In this document: positions 9,892 through 18,895 of the stretch, in pieces
Position numbering within the stretch: position 1 is the first letter of the stretch
Layout: every line of letters starts with the position of its first letter
From: Chloroflexota bacterium
GTDB taxonomy: Bacteria > Chloroflexota > Anaerolineae > Promineifilales > Promineifilaceae
NCBI GenBank assembly: GCA_018004935.1
Contig: JAGNBF010000005.1
Location: 1-64,000, forward strand
Direction of reading: 5' to 3'
Length of the DNA stretch: 64,000 bases
Notes under the pieces: generated by a model
Seen by the model: only the letters and a program-made list of their open reading frames with translations
Database searches by the model: none
What the model was told of the DNA's origin: nothing
Program-made: the position numbers and the translations under genes

Positions 9892-9921
9892 GCCTGGGTT
9901 AAACTACTCATTAATAGCATC

Positions 9922-10422
9922 ATGGATGAATATAAACCCCCTCGCCTTCTCACCATTACCACCTTCACTCTTTTCTTGTTAGGAACCACTCTCTGCCTGG
10001 TCTCGCTGGCGGCGGAAATCTTAGGGGTGGACCTGACCCCAGGATTCGGCGTTGTGCAAATGTTCCAGTTATTACTGGGACTTACTTTTTTGATGGGGGC
10101 AGGTTATTTGCATATGGGAAGTATGCGGCCGCCGGGTACGCCTCGTTCCCTCCAGGCTGATATTGGCATCCGCCTAAGCGCTACCGGACTAATTTTTGCG
10201 TATGTTAGTGGCTTTTCCGATTTGATTGGCATTGGTACACACATCGAAGCCAATACCTTTGATCGGCCTTATGTGGGGCCTTTGCAATTGGGGGGTATTG
10301 TTCTAGGTGTCATATTAATCACAGTGGGCATGATTCTCTATTACACCAGTAGCCGCCACCAGAAAAAATCTTCTCTTAGTTTTATTCTAAAAGAAGACAC
10401 CAGCGAATCTCCCAAACCCTAA
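9922..10422 (+). CDS. Hypothetical four-helix membrane protein
   Basis: 166 residues, not recognised. About four hydrophobic spans are visible: LTITTFTLFLLGTTLCLVSL, VVQMFQLLLGLTFLMGAGYL, a third around SATGLIFAYVSGFSDLIGIG, and LGGIVLGVILITVGMILYY. The C-terminus is charged (SSRHQKKSS..EDTSESPKP), so it is likely cytosolic. The frame is also open upstream through the tRNA gene, so the ATG at 9922 (ahead of DEYKPPRLL) was chosen as the first start beyond the tRNA and its terminator. No clear ribosome site is visible. Neighbours give no functional hint. Confidence 0.75.
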   Translation: MDEYKPPRLLTITTFTLFLLGTTLCLVSLAAEILGVDLTPGFGVVQMFQLLLGLTFLMGAGYLHMGSMRPPGTPRSLQADIGIRLSATGLIFAYVSGFSDLIGIGTHIEANTFDRPYVGPLQLGGIVLGVILITVGMILYYTSSRHQKKSSLSFILKEDTSESPKP

Positions 10423-10448
10423 ACCCACCTGATCGGGTAAAACCAATA

Positions 10449-10477
10449 AAAAAAGCGGCCTCTTAAAGCCGCTTTTT
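10449..10477. terminator. Bidirectional intrinsic terminator
   Basis: AAAAAGCGGC (10450-10459) pairs with GCCGCTTTTT (10468-10477). It closes the membrane-protein gene on the left and could serve the gene ending at 10644 on the other strand. Confidence 0.8.
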
Positions 10478-10527
10478 CTGTTAATTTAGGACTTACTTTG
10501 GTGTCTTCCAATAAAGCGCGGTGCCGT

Positions 10528-10600
10528 TGATTGAGCCTGTCGAAACCAACGGCCTTCAACAAGCTCGGGCCTCGTTTGCCCCGAAATATTGAGAAGATGC
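10528..10600. repeat. Family F element fragment
   Basis: GAGCCTGTCGAAACC and CAACAAGCTCGGGCC form the degenerate inverted pair of family F; the right end AATATTGAGAAG matches the terminal repeat of the copy at 59755-59847. Confidence 0.55.
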
Positions 10601-10643
10601 CGTTGACAGTAAAAATACGGACATTTACTAACCCTTCTATCCG

Positions 10644-12011
10644 CTAACGCAAACCACTCAGTTGGAATGGTTGGTTTAAGATAGTGAGAAGCGCCTGACT
10701 TCCCGATGGTCTCTGAAACATCACTTGATAAACACTCGTCGTCCCCGGGTTCACTACCCAGGGGAAACCGGGATTGGTAGAAAGCAAGAGATAAACACCA
10801 CCATCGTCGCCATGCAAGGTCAAATCCGATTCGCTGACAACCAACGCCTGTTGTCCCAAATTTGTAATTTCTCCACTCATCATCACATTCGTTCCATCTA
10901 CCGATACTTCAACCGCCAGCAACTTGATTTCGGCAGATTGAGCGGTTGTCGCTTGATCCGCAAAAGGAATAGTGACCTCAATAAAGGCATTTGTATCGGT
11001 ACGGATAAGGCGCCAGCGCAGATTAGGACCACTTAATTCCAGAGGAATTTGATAACCAACAGTTGTTTGGGCCAGTTGGCTAGGATTCATTGAGCCGAAG
11101 AGGGCCGGATAATTTCCCAATGTACTGGCTACACCATTGGTGGCATATTGATTACCGAAGCTATCAAATAAAGCAGTGGTTAATAGGGTTGTGTCAAAGG
11201 CAATGGTGCCAATGTTCTGCACCTGGTATTCAATGAGATAGAAAGCAAATCCATTGGGAGCTTCTGGACGATTGAGTAAATGGGTAGCTCCGGTAACTGT
11301 GACCTGAAGATTACCCAGAGGAGCTGTTTCTCCGAGTTCAAAAGATGTGGGCAACTCAGTATTGTTACTGGCATTAGCTTCGGTAACAGCGTGGCGGCCG
11401 CGAATAACCAGCCGTTGATCCCCTTGTGTTCCCATGAGCACCAGGGTGATCCCTGGCTCATGCTGAGCAAACACATCCTGATCAGAAACTGATACTACTT
11501 CGCGGCTGTTAAAGTCAAACTGGAGCGTGTGATTTGCCCTTGTCGTCAGAATCAAATCATCCCCGGGCACGAGTCGGTCAAATAGGGCACGATTGTCTAC
11601 AGAATCAGGGACTCCCAGTACATAGTTGACTACGGTTCCGTAAATCCACAACGCCGTGTCAGCCTGATTACTGGCCGGAACCCATTGTCCCGTTGCCGGA
11701 ATCACCTGGGTTTGAACATTGAAAGTCTGACCCGCAACCTGGAGCGTAAGGGGACTATCTACCGTTAAACTAATCAAATCTGAAGAAATGATCGGGACAT
11801 CCACTACCGGCTGTCCCCCACTGCTAATGGCTCCCAGGGTTGGGGTAGCCACAACAGGATCATCTTGTTCACCTGGCGAAAGAATCAAGAAGGCAAAAAT
11901 ACACAAGAGCAAAAGACCACCAATGGTCGCCATAAGGCCAATAATAACCCCAAGGGAACGGCGATCTTGCAGTAATGTTCTGAATGAAGGGGATGGTCGC
12001 CCTGTTGACAT
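10644..12011 (-). CDS. Hypothetical membrane-anchored protein, DUF4352-like
   Basis: 455 residues. After a short cytosolic N-terminus (MSTGRPSPSF) there is one strong membrane helix, SLGVIIGLMATIGGLLLLCI onward (about residues 20-45). The remainder is exported and beta-rich. The stretch LGNLQVTVTGATHLLN through FAFYLIEYQVQNIGTIAFD resembles the DUF4352 immunoglobulin-like fold, and a similar second domain closes the protein (VEVSVDGTNVMMSGEITNLG). The start at 12011 was chosen because GGAAGGA lies 5-8 bases upstream; an alternative codon 7 residues earlier lacks one. Function is unknown. Confidence 0.8.
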   Translation of the reverse strand: MSTGRPSPSFRTLLQDRRSLGVIIGLMATIGGLLLLCIFAFLILSPGEQDDPVVATPTLGAISSGGQPVVDVPIISSDLISLTVDSPLTLQVAGQTFNVQTQVIPATGQWVPASNQADTALWIYGTVVNYVLGVPDSVDNRALFDRLVPGDDLILTTRANHTLQFDFNSREVVSVSDQDVFAQHEPGITLVLMGTQGDQRLVIRGRHAVTEANASNNTELPTSFELGETAPLGNLQVTVTGATHLLNRPEAPNGFAFYLIEYQVQNIGTIAFDTTLLTTALFDSFGNQYATNGVASTLGNYPALFGSMNPSQLAQTTVGYQIPLELSGPNLRWRLIRTDTNAFIEVTIPFADQATTAQSAEIKLLAVEVSVDGTNVMMSGEITNLGQQALVVSESDLTLHGDDGGVYLLLSTNPGFPWVVNPGTTSVYQVMFQRPSGSQALLTILNQPFQLSGLR

Positions 12012-12089
12012 AAATATTCCTTCCAAAACCACAGTTAAGTAATCGTTCGTTTTTAACTTAGTAATTGTCCAAGAATAACTTCCCGTTTT

Positions 12090-12262
12090 GCTGTGGCCGG
12101 TCTCCTGACCGTACCACCCAAGTTATTTTTAGACTCTCACTGAGCGATTTATTGGGGCCGATCTCCTGACCGTGCCACCTATCTTATTGCCGAACGATGG
12201 CTAAGTAATCGTTCGCAATTAACTTAGTGGTTTGCTGTAGCCGGTCTCCTGACCGTGCCACC
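12090..12262. repeat. Cluster of three family A copies (A4, A5, A6)
   Basis: Cores at 12090-12118, 12154-12179 and 12234-12262, each carrying CCGGTCTCCTGACCGT or CCGATCTCCTGACCGT plus CCACC. They are separated by short AT-richer linkers with TTAG/CTAA ends (for example AACTTCCCG before the first). Together with the family E copy next door they fill the whole gap 12012-12402. Confidence 0.75.
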
Positions 12263-12271
12263 TAACTTAAT

Positions 12272-12382
12272 GGTTCTTGGGGAATTCAGAGGGTTGACAC
12301 CAGATGTAGGGGCTGGCCTTGTGCCTGCCCCGTGTGGGGCAACCACAAGGGTTGCCCGTACTTCACGAAACCCCAAAGAACC
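12272..12382. repeat. Family E MITE-like element, copy E1
   Basis: Terminal inverted repeats GGTTCTTGGGGAATTC and GAAACCCCAAAGAACC; inner block GGGCAACCACAAGGGTTGCCC. About 111 bp, five copies in the window. Confidence 0.8.
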
Positions 12383-12402
12383 AACTTAATTTTGAGCGAA
12401 CC

Positions 12403-14256
12403 CTAAGGGATGCCAATTGGCAATGAGTTGGGGGCGACACGCACCCTCACTTCTCCCGCATTCCCACTGACAACCTGGTTAAAACTAAAGAAAGGCACAG
12501 TAACACGCACCGGCCCCGTGGCCGTCAATTGGCTGAACCGAATGGTTCCCGCTTCATTTGTGTAACCGAATACCAATAAAACTCCTGTAGATCCGTCGTA
12601 GACGGCAACAGCGGCTCCCATAATCCCTTCGGTCAATTCCGGGGTGAAGTTATTATTACTGTCATAATAAAGGGTGACATCCAAGACAATGGTTTGCCCT
12701 TGCCCGGCTCCCACAGGTGTGGCTGTGGGTAAGGGAGAAAACTGCACAACAGGGCGAGGCGTTTCCGTAGGCGGCGTAGGAAATGTAATGGGTGTAGGGC
12801 TGGGGGGAAACGTCGGGAAGATGAGTGGGGTTGCAGTAGGCACAGCGGGACCTCCGCCGCCCGTGGGTGGGCGAACGGTGGGGGTGCCCGTAACCGTCGG
12901 GGTTGGGGTAGGTGTCGCTACGGTAGCAGTACACCCCACATCATAGGTATAAGCGGCTGATTCTTCATAGATAATAGGCACTACGGGGCCAACCAGGACA
13001 TACAACCAACCGGTATAAGAGGATAAGAAAATAACCTTGCTGGCAGGGTTGCCTAACGTTTCATCATTATTACCAGCGATAAGATTACCATTATGATCAT
13101 ACAAGATCATATTGGTGTCATTAACTGCCGAGAGATTGTCGGTAAAACATGTGTAATAGACACCACCAAGAACCCACATGCGATAAAAATCATTATCGGG
13201 ACCTTCGCCATAGATAGGAACAAAGTTCATGGCCGTTTTGTTTTGGCCAATCCCCATCAGGCAGGCGCTACCACGATCGCCATTATATTCACAAGAATCA
13301 GAAGACCCAACGGCGGTAGGTGTAGGGCCAAATGTGGGTGTAGGGACAACTGTTTCTTCTACTTCCAGGCAATAACTTTTATTAGCCGGATCAGAAGGGT
13401 CCAGATTATGGACACGGGCATAGTAGTATCCATCGCTCCCGGGAGTAAAAAGAATTCGGGAGGCTTTGGGGTGGCTGGTATTAGAGGGATCGTCGTCATT
13501 TTCAGCCATGATGCCACCCTGGGTATTATAAAGTATTAGATAAGTATCTAGTCCCAGAGATAAGTCGTGGGTAAAAAGTTCATAGGAATAGCCCCCTTTG
13601 GCAAAGAAACGAAAATAATCATGATCCCCTACCGGCCACAGGCTATTGGCACATAAGCTACTCCCTGTGGATATGTTATAGGCGGAACTTAGTTGATTAT
13701 TGGGTTCGTAAGCGTCTACATAGATGGGGGTGGAGACGACAGCGGTGGGGGTACGGGTGGGATCATCATCGGTAATTGTCAGGGGAACATTAATATTGCT
13801 CCCAAGTGTAGCATTGACGGGGTTACTCAAAATAAGCCGTAAGGTTCGGGGGCCGGTATTTTCATTATTATTGATGATAGAAACGGCAAAAGTTTCACTT
13901 CTATCACCGGAGGTAAAAACAAGGACGCCACTGGTGGCATAATAGTCGGTGCCTGCCTGGGCTGACTCATCTTGTGTTTGATAGCTAATTTGCACCGTTT
14001 GGGTGCTGGAAATGTTCAGAGTGACATTGATGGAACGAGACCCGGCATTTTCAACAACGGTATAGGTAGGATCGCTGAAGCTTACGGTAGGCGTTGTTTG
14101 GGAATTACCCAGTGCAAAGAGCGTTTCCGAGGATGTGCCAGGCAATGGAACAAAAAGCACCTGGGGGAGAAGGGAAAAACGAAAGGTGTAAAGTGTCAGC
14201 AGAAGGGGCAATGTGATGATGGCCAAGCCCAAGCCAAAGCGTAAAGAACGTTTCAT
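12403..14256 (-). CDS. Secreted Calx-beta / PPC-domain protein
   Basis: 617 residues. N-terminal signal or anchor helix (RFGLGLAIITLPLLLTLYTF). About residues 53-170 form a Calx-beta domain (VSFSDPTYTVVENAGSRS, SVLVFTSGDRSETFAVSI pattern, ending ITDDD). Two bacterial pre-peptidase C-terminal (PPC) domains follow, the first opening DAYEPNNQLSSAYNIS with a DHDYFRF core, the second opening near SCEYNGDRGSACLMG. A Thr/Pro-rich linker (TPTPTPTVTGTPT..) then leads to a final beta domain of about 100 residues (VLDVTLYYDSNNNFTPELT) resembling Cna-B. No enzyme motif is seen, so a structural or adhesive envelope role is likely. It lies after clpP, separated by a perfect palindrome, and is probably transcribed on its own. 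Confidence 0.85.
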   Translation of the reverse strand: MKRSLRFGLGLAIITLPLLLTLYTFRFSLLPQVLFVPLPGTSSETLFALGNSQTTPTVSFSDPTYTVVENAGSRSINVTLNISSTQTVQISYQTQDESAQAGTDYYATSGVLVFTSGDRSETFAVSIINNNENTGPRTLRLILSNPVNATLGSNINVPLTITDDDPTRTPTAVVSTPIYVDAYEPNNQLSSAYNISTGSSLCANSLWPVGDHDYFRFFAKGGYSYELFTHDLSLGLDTYLILYNTQGGIMAENDDDPSNTSHPKASRILFTPGSDGYYYARVHNLDPSDPANKSYCLEVEETVVPTPTFGPTPTAVGSSDSCEYNGDRGSACLMGIGQNKTAMNFVPIYGEGPDNDFYRMWVLGGVYYTCFTDNLSAVNDTNMILYDHNGNLIAGNNDETLGNPASKVIFLSSYTGWLYVLVGPVVPIIYEESAAYTYDVGCTATVATPTPTPTVTGTPTVRPPTGGGGPAVPTATPLIFPTFPPSPTPITFPTPPTETPRPVVQFSPLPTATPVGAGQGQTIVLDVTLYYDSNNNFTPELTEGIMGAAVAVYDGSTGVLLVFGYTNEAGTIRFSQLTATGPVRVTVPFFSFNQVVSGNAGEVRVRVAPNSLPIGIP

Positions 14257-14321
14257 AAGGCAGTACCATCCAGGACTGAGAGCGGGTATTTACCGGTAAC
14301 TTTTTGCCGATTATAAAACAG

Positions 14322-14353
14322 AGAAGCGCGGCCGCAAATTTGCGGCCGCGCTT
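14322..14353 (-). terminator. Perfect 32-bp palindrome after clpP with two GCGGCCGC sites
   Basis: GAAGCGCGGCCGCAAA (14322-14337) is followed by its exact reverse complement to 14353. On the minus strand it is followed by TCTGTTTTATAA, a weak T-tract. It probably ends the tig-clpP transcript. Both arms contain the iterated palindrome GCGGCCGC (14328 and 14342). Confidence 0.6.
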
Positions 14354-14395
14354 CATTATTCACTTCTCATACTATCCGCCAGAGTAACAGGCCCA

Positions 14396-15070
14396 TTATC
14401 CAGTGGTGCTACCGTTCTTAGCCGCTGTTTTCGATGTGGGGGAAATCAAAACCTCATCCACAAGACCATATTCCTTCGCCTGTTCCGCCGTAAAGAATAT
14501 ATCCCGGTCCGTATCCCGTTCAATCCTTTCAATGGGTTGGCCCGTATGGAAACTCAAAATATCATTAAGCGACCGACGCAAACGGAGAATTTCATTCGCC
14601 TGAATCGCAATATCCGACGCCTGACCCTGCGCCCCACCTAAGGGTTGATGCATATGAATGGTCGCATTAGGCAAAGCCGAACGCATTCCTTTCGATCCCG
14701 CCGTCAGAAGGACAGTGCCAAAACTGGCGGTAAAACCTACGGCAACCGTGGCTACAGGGCAATCAATTTGCTGAATAGTGTCATAAATAGCCAGACCCGC
14801 ATACACCTGTCCGCCAGGGCTGTTAATGTAGAGCCGGATGGGGCTGGTGGGGTTATCATGCGCCAGGTACAGTAATTGCGCCACAATCAAATTGGCAATT
14901 TGATCGTTAATGGGCGTTCCCAAAAAGACAATCCGGTTACGCAACAATAAAGAATAGATATCATATGCCCGTTCCCCGCGCCCGGAGGTTTCGATCACCA
15001 TCGGTATCAACGAGGTTGGTATGGGCATCATCCCGGTTGGGGGAATGAGAGAATCAGGTATATTCATCAT
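14396..15070 (-). CDS. clpP: ATP-dependent Clp protease proteolytic subunit
   Basis: 224 residues. Serine protease that forms the tetradecameric chamber with ClpX/ClpA/ClpC and degrades unfolded or tagged proteins. The catalytic triad is S116 (FTASFGT), H141 (MHQPLGG) and D190 (DTDRD); spacings of 25 and 49 equal those of E. coli ClpP (97/122/171). The usual ASMG around the serine is ASFG here. The N-terminal about 25 residues ([20 protein letters not shown]) before [16 protein letters not shown] would be the propeptide or axial loop. Start at the ATG-ATG pair because AGGAG is 7 bases upstream; a start six codons earlier has none. Directly follows tig (98 bp gap), the usual tig-clpP order; clpX is not next. 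Confidence 0.97.
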   Translation of the reverse strand: MMNIPDSLIPPTGMMPIPTSLIPMVIETSGRGERAYDIYSLLLRNRIVFLGTPINDQIANLIVAQLLYLAHDNPTSPIRLYINSPGGQVYAGLAIYDTIQQIDCPVATVAVGFTASFGTVLLTAGSKGMRSALPNATIHMHQPLGGAQGQASDIAIQANEILRLRRSLNDILSFHTGQPIERIERDTDRDIFFTAEQAKEYGLVDEVLISPTSKTAAKNGSTTG

Positions 15071-15168
15071 GACGTTTCTCCTGTACAAAGGTTAATTTGT
15101 TACCAAGCCGGTAATCAGTTTTTCATGACCAGATAACTGGTGACTGCTCACCGGCAACTGGTCACGCC

Positions 15169-16578
15169 TTATTCCTCTTCAGATAAATCCGCACCTTCGG
15201 CTTCTACCACATCTGATAGATCCGGGGCTTTTCCTGAACGAATTGCCAACACCCGGTCGGCCACTTTTGTCATTAACAAATCACCGCTCAACATCCCAAA
15301 GCCCGAATCTGATTCGCTAAAGAAGCGGCGCATAGATTCTTTCAAAGATTCATCCAGATCACCATAACGTGATTCAAACACCTCATCTAATTCTTGAGGG
15401 TTGATCTGGAGTTTTTCCTGACGCACAAACTGGCGTAAAACAAGAGAGCGCCGAACCTGTTCTATGGCTGTTGTCTGCCAACTTTCACGGAGTAATTTTT
15501 CAGATCCCGCCTGAAGTTTCAGATAATCTTCCCATTGCCAGCCACTACGTGTGACACGGCTTTTCAGATCTTCTACCATACCATCTAATTCCATCTCGAT
15601 TGCCGCAGGAGGGTAAATGATAGAAGCCTGAGCCAAAAGATCATCCATCATAGCATCAATCATTTTATTTTTCGCACTCTCTTCAGCCGCTTTGCGTAAT
15701 TCGTCTTCTACGGCGGCTTTTAGCTCATCCAGGGTTTCATAATCCCCTTCTTCACGGGCCAGATCATCATTTAGTTCGGGTAAGGTACGGCTTTTTACTT
15801 CCAAAACGGTAATGGTAAATTGGCCTTGCCGTGGCTCCATATCTGTTTCCGTATGGTCGTGGTCGTGGTCGTGATCATGGTCGTGTTCTGGTTCGGCATC
15901 CATCGGTATGGTGATGGTGAACGTCTTGCTTTCTTCCGCCGCCAACCCGACAACCTCATCTACAAAGGCCTGACCAAAATAGACTTCGTTGGCAATCAAA
16001 GCAAAATCAATACGTTCCTCACTGAAGATTGTTTCCCCAGGTTCATCAGAGTTATCTACCACAACATGGCCATCCCCTTTTAAGGTTACAACATCACCGG
16101 GTTGGGCGGGTCTCTCTACTGGTTCTAAAACCTGATGCCGCTTTTGCACACGTTCCAGCGCCTCATTGAGCGCTTCTTCGGTTATCTCTACTTCTTCCAC
16201 TTCTTTTTGGAGATCGCGGTAATTTCCCAGGTCTACGATTGGTTCTAACGGCACCGTGAACTTAAGCACAAGTGGTTCTAGTTCCATGTCGTTAAATTGA
16301 CCAGGGGCATAAGGCTCCAATTGGGCCTGGGTGATGGCTTCTTTGTAAAGCTCTTGAACCATTTCCTCTACAGCTTCAGAGCGGATAGCTTCTTCACCCA
16401 AGTATTTGACAATGATTTGGTAAGGTACTTTGCCGCGACGAAAACCGGGAAAGTTCATTTTGGTAGATAATTTGCGGGCCTTTTCTAGCATGGCCTTCTT
16501 GACGCGGTCTTCGGGAACTGCGACCGTCAGGGAAAGTTGACGCTGGTCGTCTTCTTGTGTGTGAATCGTTAGTGTCAC
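15169..16578 (-). CDS. tig: Trigger factor
   Basis: 469 residues. Ribosome-bound chaperone for nascent chains. The N-terminal ribosome-docking domain carries FPGFRRGKVP (43-52), the signature loop that contacts L23. The PPIase (FKBP-like) domain spans about 155-262, and the helical C-terminal chaperone domain follows. Inside the PPIase domain is an extra alternating His-Asp run (residues 231-243, EHDHDHDHDHDHT), which could bind metal. The open frame extends 54 codons upstream through the tRNA gene; GTG at 16578 was chosen because AGAGGT precedes it by about 6 bases and the protein then begins VTLTIHTQED as in other trigger factors. It sits behind tRNA-Leu and ahead of clpP. Confidence 0.95.
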   Translation of the reverse strand: MTLTIHTQEDDQRQLSLTVAVPEDRVKKAMLEKARKLSTKMNFPGFRRGKVPYQIIVKYLGEEAIRSEAVEEMVQELYKEAITQAQLEPYAPGQFNDMELEPLVLKFTVPLEPIVDLGNYRDLQKEVEEVEITEEALNEALERVQKRHQVLEPVERPAQPGDVVTLKGDGHVVVDNSDEPGETIFSEERIDFALIANEVYFGQAFVDEVVGLAAEESKTFTITIPMDAEPEHDHDHDHDHDHTETDMEPRQGQFTITVLEVKSRTLPELNDDLAREEGDYETLDELKAAVEDELRKAAEESAKNKMIDAMMDDLLAQASIIYPPAAIEMELDGMVEDLKSRVTRSGWQWEDYLKLQAGSEKLLRESWQTTAIEQVRRSLVLRQFVRQEKLQINPQELDEVFESRYGDLDESLKESMRRFFSESDSGFGMLSGDLLMTKVADRVLAIRSGKAPDLSDVVEAEGADLSEEE

Positions 16579-16701
16579 GGCATACCTCTTTTCACGGGTG
16601 TTGAGATTTAACCACGGATGGTTTAGTATTTCTATTAGTTTTGTATAGGAGTTTTTCTTCAAAAAGAAAGGCGTTGCGTTGGCAACGCCCTCTTTTTTAA
16701 A

Positions 16702-16783
16702 TGGGGAAGGCGGGACTCGAACCCGCACACCTCGCGGCACATGATCCTAAGTCATGCTCGTCTGCCAATTCCGACACTTCCCC
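16702..16783 (-). tRNA. tRNA-Leu(UAG)
   Basis: 82 bases, long variable arm class. Acceptor GGGGAAG/CTTCCCC, anticodon stem CATGA/TCATG with loop CTTAGGA (anticodon TAG), variable stem TGCCGCGAGGTGTG, T arm CGGGTTCGAGTCCCG. CCA is not encoded. Confidence 0.95.
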
Positions 16784-16796
16784 GAGTAGGGGTAAT

Positions 16797-16825
16797 ATTA
16801 TACCACTGGCAAAGGCGTTGCCAAA
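16797..16825 (-). promoter_or_regulatory. Promoter of tRNA-Leu (and perhaps tig-clpP)
   Basis: On the minus strand TTTGGC, 17 bases, TATAAT (-10 at 16802..16797). The expected start is about 6-8 bases before the tRNA 5' end. No terminator separates the tRNA from tig, so read-through is possible. Confidence 0.6.
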
Positions 16826-16830
16826 GTTGC

Positions 16831-16859
16831 TTTGTGCCCTTGCTGTTGTGACGTACAAT
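16831..16859 (+). promoter_or_regulatory. Possible promoter of murJ
   Basis: TTTGTG (16831-16836), 17 bases, TACAAT (16854-16859); divergent from the tRNA-Leu promoter. Confidence 0.4.
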
Positions 16860-16940
16860 TCGCCTGGTTTTCTGTCTGATTGAGATTAAGAAAGTGGAAA
16901 TAGAGAGTTGGTTGGCCCGCGGCCGCGATACAGTCCCATT

Positions 16941-18539
16941 ATGAGTTCTTCCCCTACAAAAAAAGCTGGTAGTAATAGCAACGCGGCCGCACGCAGTCAG
17001 GTACTCATGGCCGCCGGGATCATGAGTATCACCACCGTTATCAGCCGATTATTGGGGCTGGTACGTGTGGCCGTCATCACCGCCGCCTTTGGCGCTGATA
17101 CCGTTGAAGCCAATGCCATCGCCATTGCCAGTCGCCTACCAGATGCCCTCTTTTTTATTATGGCTGGGGGGGCTTTAGCATCCGCATTCTTACCCACCTT
17201 TTCTGCTTATTTTGCCCACGACGATGAATCGGGGGGCTGGCGCCTTTTCTCTGCCGTTACCAATCTGATCACCCTGGTGATGGTTGTTGTCGCGGGCCTG
17301 ACCGCTCTCTTCGCTCCAGCCATCATCACTTTTTATGTGGGAGATCTCATAGAGCGACAGTCTGATTTTCTAGCCATGACCGTGCCCCTCATGCGCGTCA
17401 TGCTGTTAACCCCCATTATTTTTGGCATCAGTGGTGTTTTTATGGCGGCCCTCAACGCACGCCAACATTTCCTCTTGCCTGCATTAGCGGCCATTTTATA
17501 CAACGTGGGCATCATTCTGGGCATCATATTACTCGCTCCAAATGTGATGGGAATGGGGATTGGCACCGTGTTAGGAGCATTGGCCCATCTTCTGGTGCAA
17601 CTGCCAGGTCTACGCCAACAAAAAGCCCGATACACGCCTATCCTGACGCTCCGTGATAAAGGGGTTCAGCAGGTATTGAAGCTAATGGCTCCTCGTGTGT
17701 TGGGGTTATCTTTTAGCCAATTAAACCATCTGATTGTGCCTTTTCTGGCCCAGGGAATGATTTTGGGAAGTATTCCGGCCTTGAATTACGCCTGGCTTAT
17801 TGTCAACATGCCTCTGGGAATGATTGGGCAGGCGCTAGGGATTGCGGCTTTTCCTACTTTAGCCACGCTGGCGGCGCAGGCGGCTTATGAACCCATGCGC
17901 CGGATTCTAGCCGATAGTATACGGCTTATTATTTTCCTGGCTTTTCCCGCCACGGTGTTGTTAGCCGTTCTCAGCCGCCCTATTACTGCCTTTTTGTTTG
18001 AGCGTGGGGCTTTTGATGCCACAGCCACCACACTAGTCGCTGATGCGTTGTTTTTTTACATTCTGGGATTAACGGCTATGGCGATCATTGAGGTGTTGTC
18101 GCGGGCATTTTATGCCCTGGGCGATACGACCACACCTGTTCTGGCGGGGGCCGGACAAATGGTGGCTATGGTTTTACTTTGCCTGTGGCTCAGCCAGCAG
18201 GTTTTTCCGGGTCTGGGTTGGCCCGATTTTGGTGGTTTAGCCTTAGGGATCAGCCTGGCCAACTGGGTGGAGGTGGGGATCCTCGGGTGGTGGTTGAACA
18301 AAAAAATGAAGGGCATGGACGCGGCCGCGATTCTGGATGGAATGTGGCGTATGGGTTTCGCCAGCCTTATCATGGCCCTGCTTACCTGGTTCATGGGAAA
18401 ACAGCTAGAGTCGTGGGCTTTTCTCTGGCAACTATTAATAGCCAGTTCTGTTGGGGGTATTGCTTACTTGTTACTCTGCTTTTTACTCGGCGTCCATGAA
18501 ATCAAACAATTCTGGCATTATGCCCGCCGTCGCTTTTGA
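16941..18539 (+). CDS. murJ: Lipid II flippase MurJ (MVF family)
   Basis: 532 residues with about fourteen membrane helices. It flips undecaprenyl-linked peptidoglycan precursor across the cytoplasmic membrane. Family hallmarks are the opening SITTVISRLLGLVRVAVITA, the loop GADTVEANAIAIASRLPD (usual A-x-DAF-x-VAFRIPN region), FAPAIITFYVG, and LNARQHFLLPALAAILYN. The N-terminus before the first helix is a polar tail with an Ala triplet encoded by GCGGCCGC. The start is uncertain: ATG at 16941 (MSSSPTKK) has no ribosome site, while a TTG at 16908 sits after a weak AGAGAG and would add 11 residues including RPR from another GCGGCCGC site. Confidence 0.93.
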   Translation: MSSSPTKKAGSNSNAAARSQVLMAAGIMSITTVISRLLGLVRVAVITAAFGADTVEANAIAIASRLPDALFFIMAGGALASAFLPTFSAYFAHDDESGGWRLFSAVTNLITLVMVVVAGLTALFAPAIITFYVGDLIERQSDFLAMTVPLMRVMLLTPIIFGISGVFMAALNARQHFLLPALAAILYNVGIILGIILLAPNVMGMGIGTVLGALAHLLVQLPGLRQQKARYTPILTLRDKGVQQVLKLMAPRVLGLSFSQLNHLIVPFLAQGMILGSIPALNYAWLIVNMPLGMIGQALGIAAFPTLATLAAQAAYEPMRRILADSIRLIIFLAFPATVLLAVLSRPITAFLFERGAFDATATTLVADALFFYILGLTAMAIIEVLSRAFYALGDTTTPVLAGAGQMVAMVLLCLWLSQQVFPGLGWPDFGGLALGISLANWVEVGILGWWLNKKMKGMDAAAILDGMWRMGFASLIMALLTWFMGKQLESWAFLWQLLIASSVGGIAYLLLCFLLGVHEIKQFWHYARRRF

Positions 18540-18624
18540 GTCAATAGCCAGCAGTAGCAACATGACCGATAAGGGTTCACTTAAGATTAAGTAATGACTC
18601 CACTGAAAAAAGGTCAAAACAGTT

Positions 18625-18685
18625 AAAAGCCCGGTTTCTTTCTCTCTGGGAGCGACGGTTAGATTAGTCAGAAACCGGGCTTTTT
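18625..18685 (+). terminator. Intrinsic terminator of murJ
   Basis: AAAAGCCCGGTTTCT (18625-18639) pairs with AGAAACCGGGCTTTT (18670-18684) across a 30-base loop, then T. Confidence 0.75.
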
Positions 18686-18737
18686 GCAGTAGACTCAGTA
18701 ATTGTTCGGAACTACTAAGGGATCGCTCAAGATGAAG

Positions 18738-18840
18738 TTGGGTTCGTAAAAATATAACTTCCCGGGGAACGGTTACGGTTTCCGCAAACCTTTCGGGTCT
18801 TAACTTATTCTTTTACAGACCCTTAATCTTGAGCGAACCA
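18738..18840. repeat. Family B element, copy B1
   Basis: Left end GGGTTCGTAAAAATATAACTT then CCCGG, right end TTAATCTTGAGCGAACC. The core (GGTTACGGTTTCCGCAAACC) differs from copy B2 at 63494-63590, while the ends are shared. Confidence 0.7.
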
Positions 18841-18846
18841 TAATGA

Positions 18847-18873
18847 TAAAAAAAAGCCCGGTAAACCGGGCTT
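18847..18873 (-). terminator. Intrinsic terminator of the gene ending at 18896
   Basis: On the minus strand AAGCCCGG TTTA CCGGGCTT followed by a run of T (18855 down to 18848). Confidence 0.8.
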
Positions 18874-18895
18874 ATGTATCAAAGAAAAAGGAAGA

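Noticed and set aside
9775-9921. Upstream extension of the membrane-protein reading frame
   Set aside because: It runs through the tRNA-Pro gene and its terminator, so the start was set at 9922.
16579-16740. Upstream extension of the trigger factor reading frame
   Set aside because: It passes into tRNA-Leu; GTG at 16578 with a ribosome site gives the family N-terminus.
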